Source: Actinomadura barringtoniae
GTDB taxonomy: Bacteria > Actinomycetota > Actinomycetes > Streptosporangiales > Streptosporangiaceae
Length of the DNA: 64,000 nt
Assembly: GCF_017573505.1 (NCBI RefSeq)
Contig: NZ_JAGEOJ010000012.1
Location: 248,001-312,000, forward strand
Reading direction: 5' to 3'
Numbering within the stretch: position 1 is the first letter of the stretch; every line of letters starts with the position of its first letter. The notes below the pieces were generated by a model that saw only the letters and a program-made list of their open reading frames with translations, did not search any database and had not been told where the DNA came from. Positions 16,753-25,712 of this stretch are shown one piece after another. The position numbers were made by a program, and so were the translations under genes.

Positions 16753-16834
16753 CGCGCACGCCGTGTGGCATAGACGGGCGCAGCAGGGACGAATGCGGCT
16801 GGTTTGTCGGTCATAGCGCGTACGGTTGTGAGGC

Positions 16835-18352
16835 GTGGAGGAGGATCACGACGCCACTGAGCTTGATCGGCTGACCGCTTACACGTATCTGACTGTGCAT
16901 GACCGGGCGGTCTATCTGTCGGTCATGCGGGTGTTCACGTCGACCTTGCTGGCGGATCTGTCGGCGCACGACGTGGCCGAGCGGCTCGCGGGCGAGCTGA
17001 CCGTCGAGACGCTGGCGGCCAGGCTTGAGCAGTTGAAGATCTGGGGGAATCTGATCCCCAGCTCCCGGCCGGTCAAGGCCGCGAGCATCCGCGAATATCA
17101 CCGGGTCCGGTCGCGGTATCAGCTGTCGGCGCTGGGCGAGCGCATTCAGCGGCAGGCCGATGAGATCCTGGCGAGCGCCGACGCGGCGCGGGAGGTCAGC
17201 CGTGAACTACTGGCTCTCGTCGCGCGAGGGCTGCGAGAGCTTGAGGAGCTGAGCGCCGCGCCGGGCGGGATCGAGCCGCGGGAGGGGCTGGAGCGGATCT
17301 CGACGATGTTCGCTCAGTTCGGCCAGTTCGCCGACTCGGTGCGGGACTTCTATGCCTATCTGGGGCAGGTCATCTTCCGGTACGATCTGGACACCACGGA
17401 GTTCACCGGATTCAAGGAATTGCTGCTCGACTACGCCGAGACGATCACCGATGACGTTGCCCACTTCGCACCGCAGATCCAGGCCAGCCTTCGGGCGTTG
17501 TGGCCGGGGTTGCCGGAGCTGCTGAGGCGAATCGACGAAGCCGATCAGGGGCTGGCGGCGCTGGAGCAGGCCGAGATTCAGGTGCAGCGCAGCCGGGGGC
17601 GCGGGCTGGACGACTGGGCCGGTTTGCGAGCCTGGTTCTTTGACGAGACCGGGCAGGGCAGCCAGGTCGACCAGCTGCGCGACGCGACCCTGCGTGCGTT
17701 GCAGGCTCTGCTGGCCAACGCGAAACGCATGATCCGCTCCTCGACGGGCGGGCTGTCCCGGCAGCGGGATCTCCTCCGGTTGGCCGCATGGTTCGACGCC
17801 GCGGACGATGCCTCTGCGCATGATCTGTTCGTGGCCGCGTTCGGGCTTTACGGCGCGCGGCATCTGGCCTTGGCTCCGGATGCCGACCGTGATGTGCCGG
17901 CGACGACCAGTTGGTGGGACGGGCCGGTCATCGGCGTCCCGGTCGCGCTCCGGGAGCGGGGATCGCGGGCGCCCAAGGGACGCACGGCGGGGCCGGAGGA
18001 CTACGCCGAGCAGCGTGCGAGATTGCGGCGGCACGCCGAGGAGGAGACGCGCCGGCAACGGGCGGCGGCCGCGGAGTTGCGCGCGGCGGGGCCGAGGCTG
18101 GACGGTGTGCGGCTGTCGGCGGCGGCCACCCGGCTATTGCTGGATCTGCTCGCCCGGTCGTTGGCGACGGCTCCGCCGGGGTTCGAACAGGTCGAAACCG
18201 TGGACGAAGATCTCGGCGTGGGCCTCCGGATCGTCCGGGCGCCCGGGCGGGGTTCGGTGGTCCATGGAGCCGATGGTGATCTGACACTGGACGATCTCGG
18301 TTTGGTGGTCGGCGCGGCAGGGCCCGACCTGTCGGTGGAGGAGGCTGGATGA
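16835..18352 (+). CDS. jetA: Wadjet JetA, DUF2397/TIGR02677 kleisin-like subunit
   Basis: This 505-residue protein matches the TIGR02677 family: N-terminal LTAYTYLTVHDRAVYLSVMRVF and a middle EFTGFKELLLDYAETITDDV. In Wadjet systems JetA is the kleisin (MukF-like) subunit that bridges the two heads of the SMC protein JetC. The long helical body and winged-helix ends fit that role. The GTG start lies about nine bases after a TACGGT element, so the transcript may be leaderless. jetB begins inside its stop codon (ATGA). The subunit acts with JetB, JetC and JetD to recognise and cut small circular DNA such as plasmids. Confidence 0.92.
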   Translation: MEEDHDATELDRLTAYTYLTVHDRAVYLSVMRVFTSTLLADLSAHDVAERLAGELTVETLAARLEQLKIWGNLIPSSRPVKAASIREYHRVRSRYQLSALGERIQRQADEILASADAAREVSRELLALVARGLRELEELSAAPGGIEPREGLERISTMFAQFGQFADSVRDFYAYLGQVIFRYDLDTTEFTGFKELLLDYAETITDDVAHFAPQIQASLRALWPGLPELLRRIDEADQGLAALEQAEIQVQRSRGRGLDDWAGLRAWFFDETGQGSQVDQLRDATLRALQALLANAKRMIRSSTGGLSRQRDLLRLAAWFDAADDASAHDLFVAAFGLYGARHLALAPDADRDVPATTSWWDGPVIGVPVALRERGSRAPKGRTAGPEDYAEQRARLRRHAEEETRRQRAAAAELRAAGPRLDGVRLSAAATRLLLDLLARSLATAPPGFEQVETVDEDLGVGLRIVRAPGRGSVVHGADGDLTLDDLGLVVGAAGPDLSVEEAG

Positions 18353-19479
18353 TCGGCGATTTCTCGGTCGATCTCGCGGCCGAGAGGCGTGCCGCGGCGC
18401 GGTTGCTGCTCAGACATCCACTGGTGACGTCGGAGTCGCACCCGGAGGACTTTCCGCTGATCCGGCGGCACGCGGACGAGCTGACGAGACAGTTCGGTCA
18501 ACTGCTCGGCTACCGGCTGGTGGTCGAACCCGGCTTCGCGCGCCTGCTGAAGGCAGGTCTGGGATCGGGTGCCATGCGGAGGTTGGAACGGGCATCCGGT
18601 ACACCGTTCACCCCTCGCACCTATGCGTATCTGGCCCTTGCGCTCTCCGTCCTCGTGACCGCCCCTGAGCAGTTGCTGCTCTCGGAGATCGTGACCCGTA
18701 CCCGCGCCGCGGCCGCGGAGGCCGACATCGACCTCGGCGAGCCCAACAAGGCCGTCGAACGCCGTGCTTTGGTCGCGGCGCTCAAGCAGCTCATGGCTTG
18801 GCGGGTGCTGGCGGAGGACGAGGGGTCGGTCGAGTCGTATTCGGGCGACGGGGACGCGGAGGCACTCCTGACGGTGGACCGCGAGATCGCCCGCAGGATG
18901 GTGAGCGGCCCGATCGGCCGGGCCGCGTCTGCCGCCGAGCTGGTCCGGCTGGCGGCGGCGCCCGACCAGTCCGGACCTCGGCATGCCGTGCGGCGCAGGC
19001 TGGTGGAGACCCCGGTGGTCTACGTCGAGGATCTGACCGATGAGGAACGCGACTGGCTGCGCCGCAACCAGAGACGCGAGCAACGGATCTTCGAGGACGC
19101 GCTGGGGCTCGACGCGGAGATCAGGGCCGAGGGGGTGGCCCTGATCGATCCCGAGGGCGAGCTGAGCGACATCGGCTTCCCCGGCACGGGCACCGTGCCG
19201 TGGGCGGCATTGCTCCTGGTCGAGAGGCTCATCGCCGCGCTCGCCCCGGAGGGGGGCTCGCCCGAAATCCCGGATCGGCTGATCGGCGCAGTGCTCGCGG
19301 ATCTCGCCGGGCGGCACGGTGGATCTTGGGCCGAGCATTACACCAAGTCGCCCGAACTTCTGCGCGAGGACGTTCTGGACCTGCTCCACCGGATGTGCCT
19401 GATCAAACCCTGCGCGAACGGAGGCTGGCGGCTGCTCGCCGCTGCCGCCCGCTATGCCCCCGAGGTGTCGACACGATGA
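18349..19479 (+). CDS. jetB: Wadjet JetB, DUF2398/TIGR02678 KITE-like subunit
   Basis: The 376-residue protein matches TIGR02678: AARLLLRHPLVTSESHPEDFPLIRRH near the N-terminus, then YAYLALALSVLVTAPEQLLLSEI. JetB is the MukE-like KITE subunit with winged-helix domains that binds the kleisin and DNA. The gene overlaps jetA (ATGA at 18349-18352) and jetC (ATGA at 19476-19479), so the three structural subunits are translationally coupled. No odd features are seen in the sequence. Confidence 0.92.
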   Translation: MIGDFSVDLAAERRAAARLLLRHPLVTSESHPEDFPLIRRHADELTRQFGQLLGYRLVVEPGFARLLKAGLGSGAMRRLERASGTPFTPRTYAYLALALSVLVTAPEQLLLSEIVTRTRAAAAEADIDLGEPNKAVERRALVAALKQLMAWRVLAEDEGSVESYSGDGDAEALLTVDREIARRMVSGPIGRAASAAELVRLAAAPDQSGPRHAVRRRLVETPVVYVEDLTDEERDWLRRNQRREQRIFEDALGLDAEIRAEGVALIDPEGELSDIGFPGTGTVPWAALLLVERLIAALAPEGGSPEIPDRLIGAVLADLAGRHGGSWAEHYTKSPELLREDVLDLLHRMCLIKPCANGGWRLLAAAARYAPEVSTR

Positions 19480-22400
19480 TCCCTCTGCCCGAGCACCCGC
19501 ACAGGTTCCGGCTCGGCCGCGCCGGGATCCACCAGGTGTGGCAGTACGACGACGAGTTCCTGTTCGGCGGCGGCCGCCTGCTGCTGCGCGGCAAGAACGG
19601 TGCGGGCAAGTCCAAAGCCCTGGAGATGCTGCTGCCGTTCCTGCTCGACGGCGACACCCGGAGGCTGGACGCGGCCGGTGGCGGAAAGACGACGCTGAAG
19701 TGGCTGATGCTGGACGGCTGGACGCAGGGCACCAATCGGCTCGGTTACCTGTGGGTCGAGTTCGTCCGCACACCGCAGGAAGACGGGGAGCCGGAAAGGA
19801 TCACGCTCGGCGCGGCGATCCGGGCGTCCACCTCAACAGGTGAGGCAAAGGCGTTCTACTTCGTCACGCCGCTCAAAGTGGGTGACGGCGAGGGCGAGCT
19901 TCCGCTGAGCGATCCCGCACGCCGGCCCACGCTCGTCCAACTGCGGGACCTGGTCGGGCAGGAGAACTACTACGACCGGCCCACCGAGTACCGGGCGCGA
20001 GTCTCCCGTGAACTGTTCGGGCTGACCGACCTGGCGCGCTATCGCAATCTGGTGCATCTGCTGTACGGCCTGCGCCGGCCGACCATCGGCGACCGGATCG
20101 AGTCGGGCGAGCTGGTGAAGGTGCTCAGCGACGCGCTGCCGCCGCTCGACGACGAGATCATCGACAAGGTCGCCCGCAATCTCGACGACCTCGACACCGT
20201 ACGCGAGGAGCTGGCGCGCCTGGAGAAGACCGACGCCGCTCTCGGCACGTTCCTCGTCGCCTACCGCGGCTATCTACGCGGCGTGCTGCGGGGGCGCGTG
20301 GACGAAGTGCGCCATGCGCTCACCGAACTCAAAGACCGCCGGCGGCAGGCCGGGGACGCCGAGCGCGATCTCGCCGGCTTGAAAGACGACGAAGCCAAGG
20401 TCAAGGCCGCCGCCGACTCCCTGGAGGAGGCCAAGGACTCTGCCGAGGGCGACCTGCGGGCGCTGCGCGACAGCGCGGCGTACGGGGCGCTCAAGGATCT
20501 GCGGGACAAGCGTGAGACCGTCCGAGCACAGCATGGGGCCGCCGAGGCCGCGTGGGAGGCGGCGGAGCTGGCACGCCAAGGCGAGGGCGCCGCCGCGAAC
20601 CGGTTGGACACCGAGGCCAACGAGATCGGCGCCGATCTCACCGCCCTGCGGGAATCGCTTCGCGACGCGCGGCGTGACGCGCGCGCGTGCGGACTCGACG
20701 AGGCGTTGCTGGGAGAGGCACCCGTCGCCAGAGCCTCCCCGCTGTCGTCGCCCCTGACCGAGACGCTCATCGACCCGGACGACCGGGAGCACGAGCTCGG
20801 ACGCCCCGCCCCGCGTGCATTGGATGCGCGGACGGCCCCTGATCTGGCGGCATGGACCGAGCGGCTCGGCGAGAGCGACCGCGTGGTGAAGGCGCGGCAG
20901 CGCGCGGCCGCCGCGCTCACCGAGCGGTTGGAGAAGGTGACCGCCGCCGAGCGGAAGGCCACAGCCCTGCGGCAGGAGGCGGAACGGCTCGACGGACAGG
21001 TGGAGGAGGCACGCCAACGCGAGAAGGACCGCGGCGTCGAACTGGCCGCCGCGTCGGAGGACTATGCGGCGGCCGTGGTCCCCTGGGCCGAACGACTGCC
21101 CGAACCCGAGCCACTGCTGGACCTGATCGCCCTGCCCCGCGATCGGGCGGACGATGAACTGCCCGTCACAGAGCGGGCACTCCCCCGCGATGTTCCCGAT
21201 GCCCTCGGACGTCTCGCGCACGACATCGCCGAGCCGGTCCTGGCGACCTATGATGCCGAAAGGGACGAGGTCCTCGCCCGCCAGCGCGATCTCGCGAGTG
21301 AGCTGGAGAAGGCACAGTCGGAGAAGCGGCACTGGGAACGACAGGCCGATCCCGAGCCGCCGCGTTCACGGTACGCGACGGCGGAACGCCGGCCGGGCAC
21401 CGGAGCGCCCCTGTTCCTGCTGGTGGACTTCGCCGACCCGGTGACCGGCGCCGACCAGGCGGGGATCGAGGCCGCACTGGAGGCCGCCGGTCTCCTGTCC
21501 GCCTGGGTGGACGGCGACGGCCAAGTGATCGACAGGCGCCTCCAGGAGGTGCTGCTCCAGGCCGCTGCCACTCCCCTGACGGGTCCCACTCTGGCCGACG
21601 TTCTGCGCCCGGTCCCCGGGCAAGGCGTGGGCCAGGGGACGATCGAACGACTGCTCCGTTCGATCGGGCTGGTGGAGAACGGCGGGGACGCAGCCGGCGA
21701 AGAGCAGCCGCACAGCTGGGTCGCACCGGACGGACGATGGCGGCTCGGCGTGGCGAACGGCTCGTACGCCAAGGACGGCCCCGAGTACATCGGCGCGGGC
21801 GTGCGAATGGAGACACGGCGGCGCCGGATCGCCGAGCTGGCCGCCCGCATCGAGGCGCTGACGAGCGAGGCCGAGGTCGCGGGCGCGGAGCGGAAGCGAA
21901 TTGAGCAGGCCCGCGACGAGCTTCGCCGCGCGTTGCGCGAGCCCCCGCGATCACGGCCTCTCACCGACGCGTGGACCGTGTACGAGGAATCCGTCGCGGA
22001 GACCGGGCGCCTGGCCGTTCAGCTGGTCCAGGCCCGGCGCGAGGCCGAGCAGGCGCGGGCGGCGGCGGTGACACTACGCACCCGGGCCGAAGCGCAGGCG
22101 ACCGCCGATGGGCTTCCCACCGAGACTGGCGCCCTCGCCCGCCTGCTCAACGATCTGGGCGGGCTTCGGACCAGGCTCGGCACGCTCACCCGCGACGCCG
22201 GCCGCGTCCGTGGGCGATTGACCGGCCACGCCAAGGCCGGCGGCCTGTGGACGCAGGCCCGCGAGCGGCGTAGCGAGGCGGAAGGCCGCTACCGAGGCAT
22301 CCGAGCCGATCTCGTGAAGATCCGCCACGAGCTGGTTCTCCTCGAGAATTCCGTGGGTGCGACCGAACAGGAGATCGTCGAACGCGAGGGTGAAGCCCAG

Positions 22401-23684
22401 CAGCGCTACAACGAGGCGCAGGCCGCCCTCCCGGGGCTGCGAACGCGGCACGAGGGAATCCGTGAGAAACGGATTGCCGCGCAGATCGAGCGGCAGCACG
22501 CCTTGGACGCACTTTCCGAGCACGAGCAGGAGGTCGTGTCCGGCGGCGTCCGGCTGCGACGTCCCCTCGGCCTACCCGGGCTCGCGCTCGCGGCCGAGCT
22601 CCGCGACGGCGTGGAGGCGGCTCTTGAGGCCTACGACGCCGCTCAGGAAGCCGAGGTGCGCGCCCGCATCACTGCTCTCCGCGCGCTGGCCGACGACATC
22701 GCCGGCCGGCTCGGTGCGCCCTCGGCCGACGTCAGCGACTCGCTCATCCTGCGTCGCGGCGAGGAACTGCGCGACGGGCTGGCCGGCGGCTACGACGCCG
22801 GTATCGATGAGGTCGACGGCATCAAGCGCTTCGCACTGCACGACGACACCGGCGTCCATGACGTCGCCGTGGTGGGCTCCCGGATACGCATGGCGGTGGC
22901 CGAAGCCAGGCTTCAGCTGTCCAGCCGGGAGCAGGAGGTCTTCGAGCGCTACCTGCTGGGCGAGCTCGGTGACCACCTGTCCCGGCAGGTGCTCGCTGCG
23001 CACAGTCTGGTCGCGGTGATGAACCAGACGCTGGACGACGTCCGGTCCTCGCATGGCATCGGGGCCCGGCTGGTGTGGGAGCTGGCGGCCGGCAGCCACG
23101 CCGACATCAAGGCAGCGGTGGCGCTGCTGCGCAGCCCCTCGGCGCTGCGCACACGTGACCAGTCGGCGCAACTGCGGGACGCCCTGCGGCGCCGGATCGA
23201 GGAGGCTCGGCTGGCCGATCCATCCGCCGGATACGCGCTGCACCTCCAGACCGCCCTCGACTACCGCTCGTGGTTCGCGTTCAGGGTGAAGGTGACCGAT
23301 ACCGCCAACCCGGACAAGGAGCGGGTGCTCAGCCATCGGACGGCGCTCAGTCAGGGTGAGCAGCGGGTGGTGTCCTACCTGGTGCTGTTCGCGACCGCCG
23401 CAGCCCACTTCTCGTCCCTGGGAGACGCGGCACCGGCAGCACCACGGCTGATTCTCCTGGACGACGCGTTCGCCAAGGTCGACGAGCCCACGCACGGGCG
23501 GCTGCTCGGTCTCCTGGTGGAGCTCGACCTCGACTTCGTCATCACCAGCGAACGGCTCTGGGGCTGTTTCCCCAGCGTGCCCAGTCTGCACATCTATGAA
23601 TGCCTCCGCGATCCGCATGTGCGCGGCGTGGCGACCGTGCATTTCACCTGGGACGGCCAGCGCAAACACTTGGTGAGCGTATGA
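19476..23684 (+). CDS. jetC: Wadjet JetC, SMC-like ATPase (TIGR02680)
   Basis: The 1402-residue MukB-like SMC protein has Walker A GKNGAGKS at residues 39-46 and a long coiled coil from about 270 to 1200 with a central hinge region. The ABC signature (LSQGEQRVVSYLV) lies near 1290, and Walker B ILLDDAFAKVDE near 1327. It forms the DNA-extruding motor of Wadjet. The ATG at 19476 overlaps the jetB stop. A frame-open stretch back to 19200 lies wholly in jetB and is not part of the gene. Its own stop overlaps a tiny frame that reaches jetD. Confidence 0.95.
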   Translation: MIPLPEHPHRFRLGRAGIHQVWQYDDEFLFGGGRLLLRGKNGAGKSKALEMLLPFLLDGDTRRLDAAGGGKTTLKWLMLDGWTQGTNRLGYLWVEFVRTPQEDGEPERITLGAAIRASTSTGEAKAFYFVTPLKVGDGEGELPLSDPARRPTLVQLRDLVGQENYYDRPTEYRARVSRELFGLTDLARYRNLVHLLYGLRRPTIGDRIESGELVKVLSDALPPLDDEIIDKVARNLDDLDTVREELARLEKTDAALGTFLVAYRGYLRGVLRGRVDEVRHALTELKDRRRQAGDAERDLAGLKDDEAKVKAAADSLEEAKDSAEGDLRALRDSAAYGALKDLRDKRETVRAQHGAAEAAWEAAELARQGEGAAANRLDTEANEIGADLTALRESLRDARRDARACGLDEALLGEAPVARASPLSSPLTETLIDPDDREHELGRPAPRALDARTAPDLAAWTERLGESDRVVKARQRAAAALTERLEKVTAAERKATALRQEAERLDGQVEEARQREKDRGVELAAASEDYAAAVVPWAERLPEPEPLLDLIALPRDRADDELPVTERALPRDVPDALGRLAHDIAEPVLATYDAERDEVLARQRDLASELEKAQSEKRHWERQADPEPPRSRYATAERRPGTGAPLFLLVDFADPVTGADQAGIEAALEAAGLLSAWVDGDGQVIDRRLQEVLLQAAATPLTGPTLADVLRPVPGQGVGQGTIERLLRSIGLVENGGDAAGEEQPHSWVAPDGRWRLGVANGSYAKDGPEYIGAGVRMETRRRRIAELAARIEALTSEAEVAGAERKRIEQARDELRRALREPPRSRPLTDAWTVYEESVAETGRLAVQLVQARREAEQARAAAVTLRTRAEAQATADGLPTETGALARLLNDLGGLRTRLGTLTRDAGRVRGRLTGHAKAGGLWTQARERRSEAEGRYRGIRADLVKIRHELVLLENSVGATEQEIVEREGEAQQRYNEAQAALPGLRTRHEGIREKRIAAQIERQHALDALSEHEQEVVSGGVRLRRPLGLPGLALAAELRDGVEAALEAYDAAQEAEVRARITALRALADDIAGRLGAPSADVSDSLILRRGEELRDGLAGGYDAGIDEVDGIKRFALHDDTGVHDVAVVGSRIRMAVAEARLQLSSREQEVFERYLLGELGDHLSRQVLAAHSLVAVMNQTLDDVRSSHGIGARLVWELAAGSHADIKAAVALLRSPSALRTRDQSAQLRDALRRRIEEARLADPSAGYALHLQTALDYRSWFAFRVKVTDTANPDKERVLSHRTALSQGEQRVVSYLVLFATAAAHFSSLGDAAPAAPRLILLDDAFAKVDEPTHGRLLGLLVELDLDFVITSERLWGCFPSVPSLHIYECLRDPHVRGVATVHFTWDGQRKHLVSV

Positions 23685-23746
23685 CCGTGCGCTCTCCCTC
23701 CCAGGTATCCGGAGAGATGCCGGCGCACGCGCGGACCAGATCGTGA
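23681..23746 (+). CDS. Possible 21-codon coupling minicistron between jetC and jetD
   Basis: An ATG at 23681 overlaps the jetC stop (ATGA), opens a frame of 21 sense codons, and ends in TGA at 23744-23746. That TGA overlaps the GTG start of jetD (23743), giving GTGA. The frame thus bridges jetC to jetD so that terminating ribosomes could reinitiate twice. The peptide (MTVRSPSQV...) resembles nothing. It may simply be a relic of an older jetD start moved out of frame. Confidence 0.3.
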   Translation: MTVRSPSQVSGEMPAHARTRS

Positions 23747-25092
23747 GGCCCGAGACCCGCGCGTGGCTCGGCCAGCCCGCGCTGGCCCGCCTCTGGGATC
23801 TGCTGCGAGATCGAGTGGAACGCAGCGGTCTCGAAGTGCGAGGTCGGATCCGTCTGGACATGCTCAGCGCCGATGAGGTTGAGGCCCTGGGACTCTTGAT
23901 GGGGAGGTCGTATCCCGGCGGCACAGTGTCGATCGCGCTCGCCGACCTCGACGAGCGCCTTCGGCTGAGCGCGGCCGAAGTGGGGCTGATCGATGTAGTG
24001 GCGGAGCTTCGCGGGCCGCTGACCAACCGGCCCGCCCTGCGAAACGCCCGACGCGCCGCTGCGGAGGCGACCTGGGCGGAGGCCAGAAAGGCCTTGCGGC
24101 GTAATGATCTCGATCAGGCCGACTGGGCCGAATCCTGGCTCGCCGAACTGAAACGGAGTGGGGTCCTGGCCCGGCTGCCTTCAGAGCGAGCGGCGCAGCT
24201 GATGGTCCAAGCCGTGGATGTCCTGGCGGCGCTGCCTCATCAGCTGGAATCGGCGCCGTCCACGATGTCACCGCGACCCGAGCCCGGAGAGTTCCCGAGC
24301 GCAACCGATCTCTGGTCGACGGCCCGGGCCGTGCCCGCGATCCGACTGGCCAGGCTTGGCCGCGGAGAGCTCGCCGAACAGCTGACCGGCACCGCGCACG
24401 GCCTCGATGACGACACCCTCCTGTCCAAGGTCGTGATGCGAGCCCTGGCCCGTGCGCATGGGATCGATCCGCCGCCGGACGCGGCGGCGAGGCGCGCCCT
24501 CTGGGAGGCGGCGGGCGTCGCCACCGACCGGGTGTCGAGCACCGTGTTGACGTACGGGCTCGTGCCGCTCGGCGGCCACTGGCCTGAGCGGTCGCTCCGC
24601 GAGCGCACCGAGGCCTGCGCTGAGACACACCTGACTCTGCGCGACCTCCAACGCATCACATGGCGTTTGGCCGCCGACACAGAGATCTACATCTGCGAGA
24701 ACCCTCGAATCATCGAGGCGGCCGTTGAAGCGCGCTGCAGCAGACCGGTGGTGTGTGCTTCCGGCAACCCCACCACCACAGTGCTCACCCTGCTGGACGC
24801 GCTCGACGACGCCGGGGCACGGCTGGCCTACCGCGGTGATTTCGATTGGCCGGGAATCGCCATGGCCAATCGAATGATCGCTCGCTATGACGCGCACCCG
24901 TGGCGGATGAGCTCCGCCGACTACGAGGAACACGTGGCGACCGCTCGTGACCGCGGCACGCCGCTGCTCCCTCTTGGAGGAAATGCGGTCGAAGCCGGGT
25001 GGGACCCCGAGTTGACCCCCACCATGTGTTCACTGGAGGTGGCCGTACAAGAAGAGTCGGCACTGGAACTCCTGCTCTCGGACCTGCGATGA
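23743..25092 (+). CDS. jetD: Wadjet JetD, DUF2399/TIGR02679 Toprim nuclease
   Basis: The 449-residue protein ends in a DUF2399/Toprim-type nuclease domain. The catalytic Glu is E319 in IYICENP, and the acidic pair is D366 and D368 in GDFDWPG. The N-terminal part (RAWLGQPALARLWDLLRDRVERSG) is typical of TIGR02679. JetD is the nuclease that cuts DNA when the JetABC motor stalls on small circles. The GTG at 23743 is chosen because the family similarity begins there. The catalytic residues are intact, so the system looks functional. Confidence 0.93.
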   Translation: MRPETRAWLGQPALARLWDLLRDRVERSGLEVRGRIRLDMLSADEVEALGLLMGRSYPGGTVSIALADLDERLRLSAAEVGLIDVVAELRGPLTNRPALRNARRAAAEATWAEARKALRRNDLDQADWAESWLAELKRSGVLARLPSERAAQLMVQAVDVLAALPHQLESAPSTMSPRPEPGEFPSATDLWSTARAVPAIRLARLGRGELAEQLTGTAHGLDDDTLLSKVVMRALARAHGIDPPPDAAARRALWEAAGVATDRVSSTVLTYGLVPLGGHWPERSLRERTEACAETHLTLRDLQRITWRLAADTEIYICENPRIIEAAVEARCSRPVVCASGNPTTTVLTLLDALDDAGARLAYRGDFDWPGIAMANRMIARYDAHPWRMSSADYEEHVATARDRGTPLLPLGGNAVEAGWDPELTPTMCSLEVAVQEESALELLLSDLR

Positions 25093-25206
25093 GATCCCCC
25101 GCTAGCCGGCATCACCCCGAGGCATGACATCACTGAGTGCCCGTGCGTTGGCTGGGCAGTCGTCTAGCCAACATCGATCCTCAGACCCTGGGTCAGCGGG
25201 CGGTGA

Positions 25207-25520
25207 CCGGCGGTCAAGCTTCAGGTGTCGGCGGCCGTACGGGAGGCGCTCGGCGATGCCTACTTCGCGAAGATGTCGGATCAGTACCCGAAGGAGACCA
25301 GGGCCAATGTCGTGGGTCCGACGAACGTCTTCTACGGGAAGGCCGGGAAGAGGTACTACGCGATCGGGGATGTTGGATTCAAGGACAACCCGATGTCCAG
25401 TCAGGACGGGCCGCACGTGTGGGATCGGGTGTGGCTGACTGGGAGTACGAGGGCGACACGGGTGGAGCTGACTGCTCCAAGGTGCCAGAGCAACTGGTGA
25501 AGGTCTGGGGTAAGGCCTGA
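25207..25520 (+). pseudogene. Frameshifted, N-terminally truncated small protein relic
   Basis: One frame reads VKLQVSAAVREALGDAYF and continues to GDVGFKDNPMSS then DGPHVWDR. A second frame takes over near 25430 with DWEYEGDTGGADCSKVP and LVKVWGKA before TGA at 25518. Joined, these read like the C-terminal domain of a small secreted actinomycete protein family that I recognise only by pattern. The reading frame is blocked by a stop at 25204, so the N-terminus and signal peptide are gone. It follows jetD, and a hairpin (25537-25562) lies just downstream. A real programmed frameshift is unlikely because there is no start. Confidence 0.65.
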
Positions 25521-25536
25521 GGCTGAGCGGGACTGG

Positions 25537-25562
25537 GGCTCTGTCGCTACGGCGGCAGAGCC
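25537..25562 (+). terminator. Hairpin after the relic
   Basis: GGCTCTG (25537-25543) and CAGAGCC (25556-25562) form a perfect 7-bp stem with a 12-base loop, followed by GTCTTGATT. It is consistent with a rho-independent terminator in GC-rich DNA. The rest of 25521-25712 shows no further signal. Confidence 0.5.
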
Positions 25563-25712
25563 GTCTTGATTGGAAAGGGTCAGAATCCACCACGACGCGA
25601 GCGGCGTTTCTACCTACGGTGGGAGTGCGCGCGTCGCCGACCTGCACTCTTCGGCGGCGTGGGGTCCGCAGCAGTCCCTTCCTTTGTGCCCGTTCGGGAG
25701 TGCAAGGTCGCT

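Noticed and set aside
19200..19475. N-terminal extension of JetC
   Set aside because: The stretch lies wholly inside jetB in another frame and is low-complexity; the family similarity begins at ATG 19476.
25102..25647. 181-codon minus-strand frame over the relic
   Set aside because: Pro/Arg-rich shadow; the plus strand shows the recognisable relic domain.
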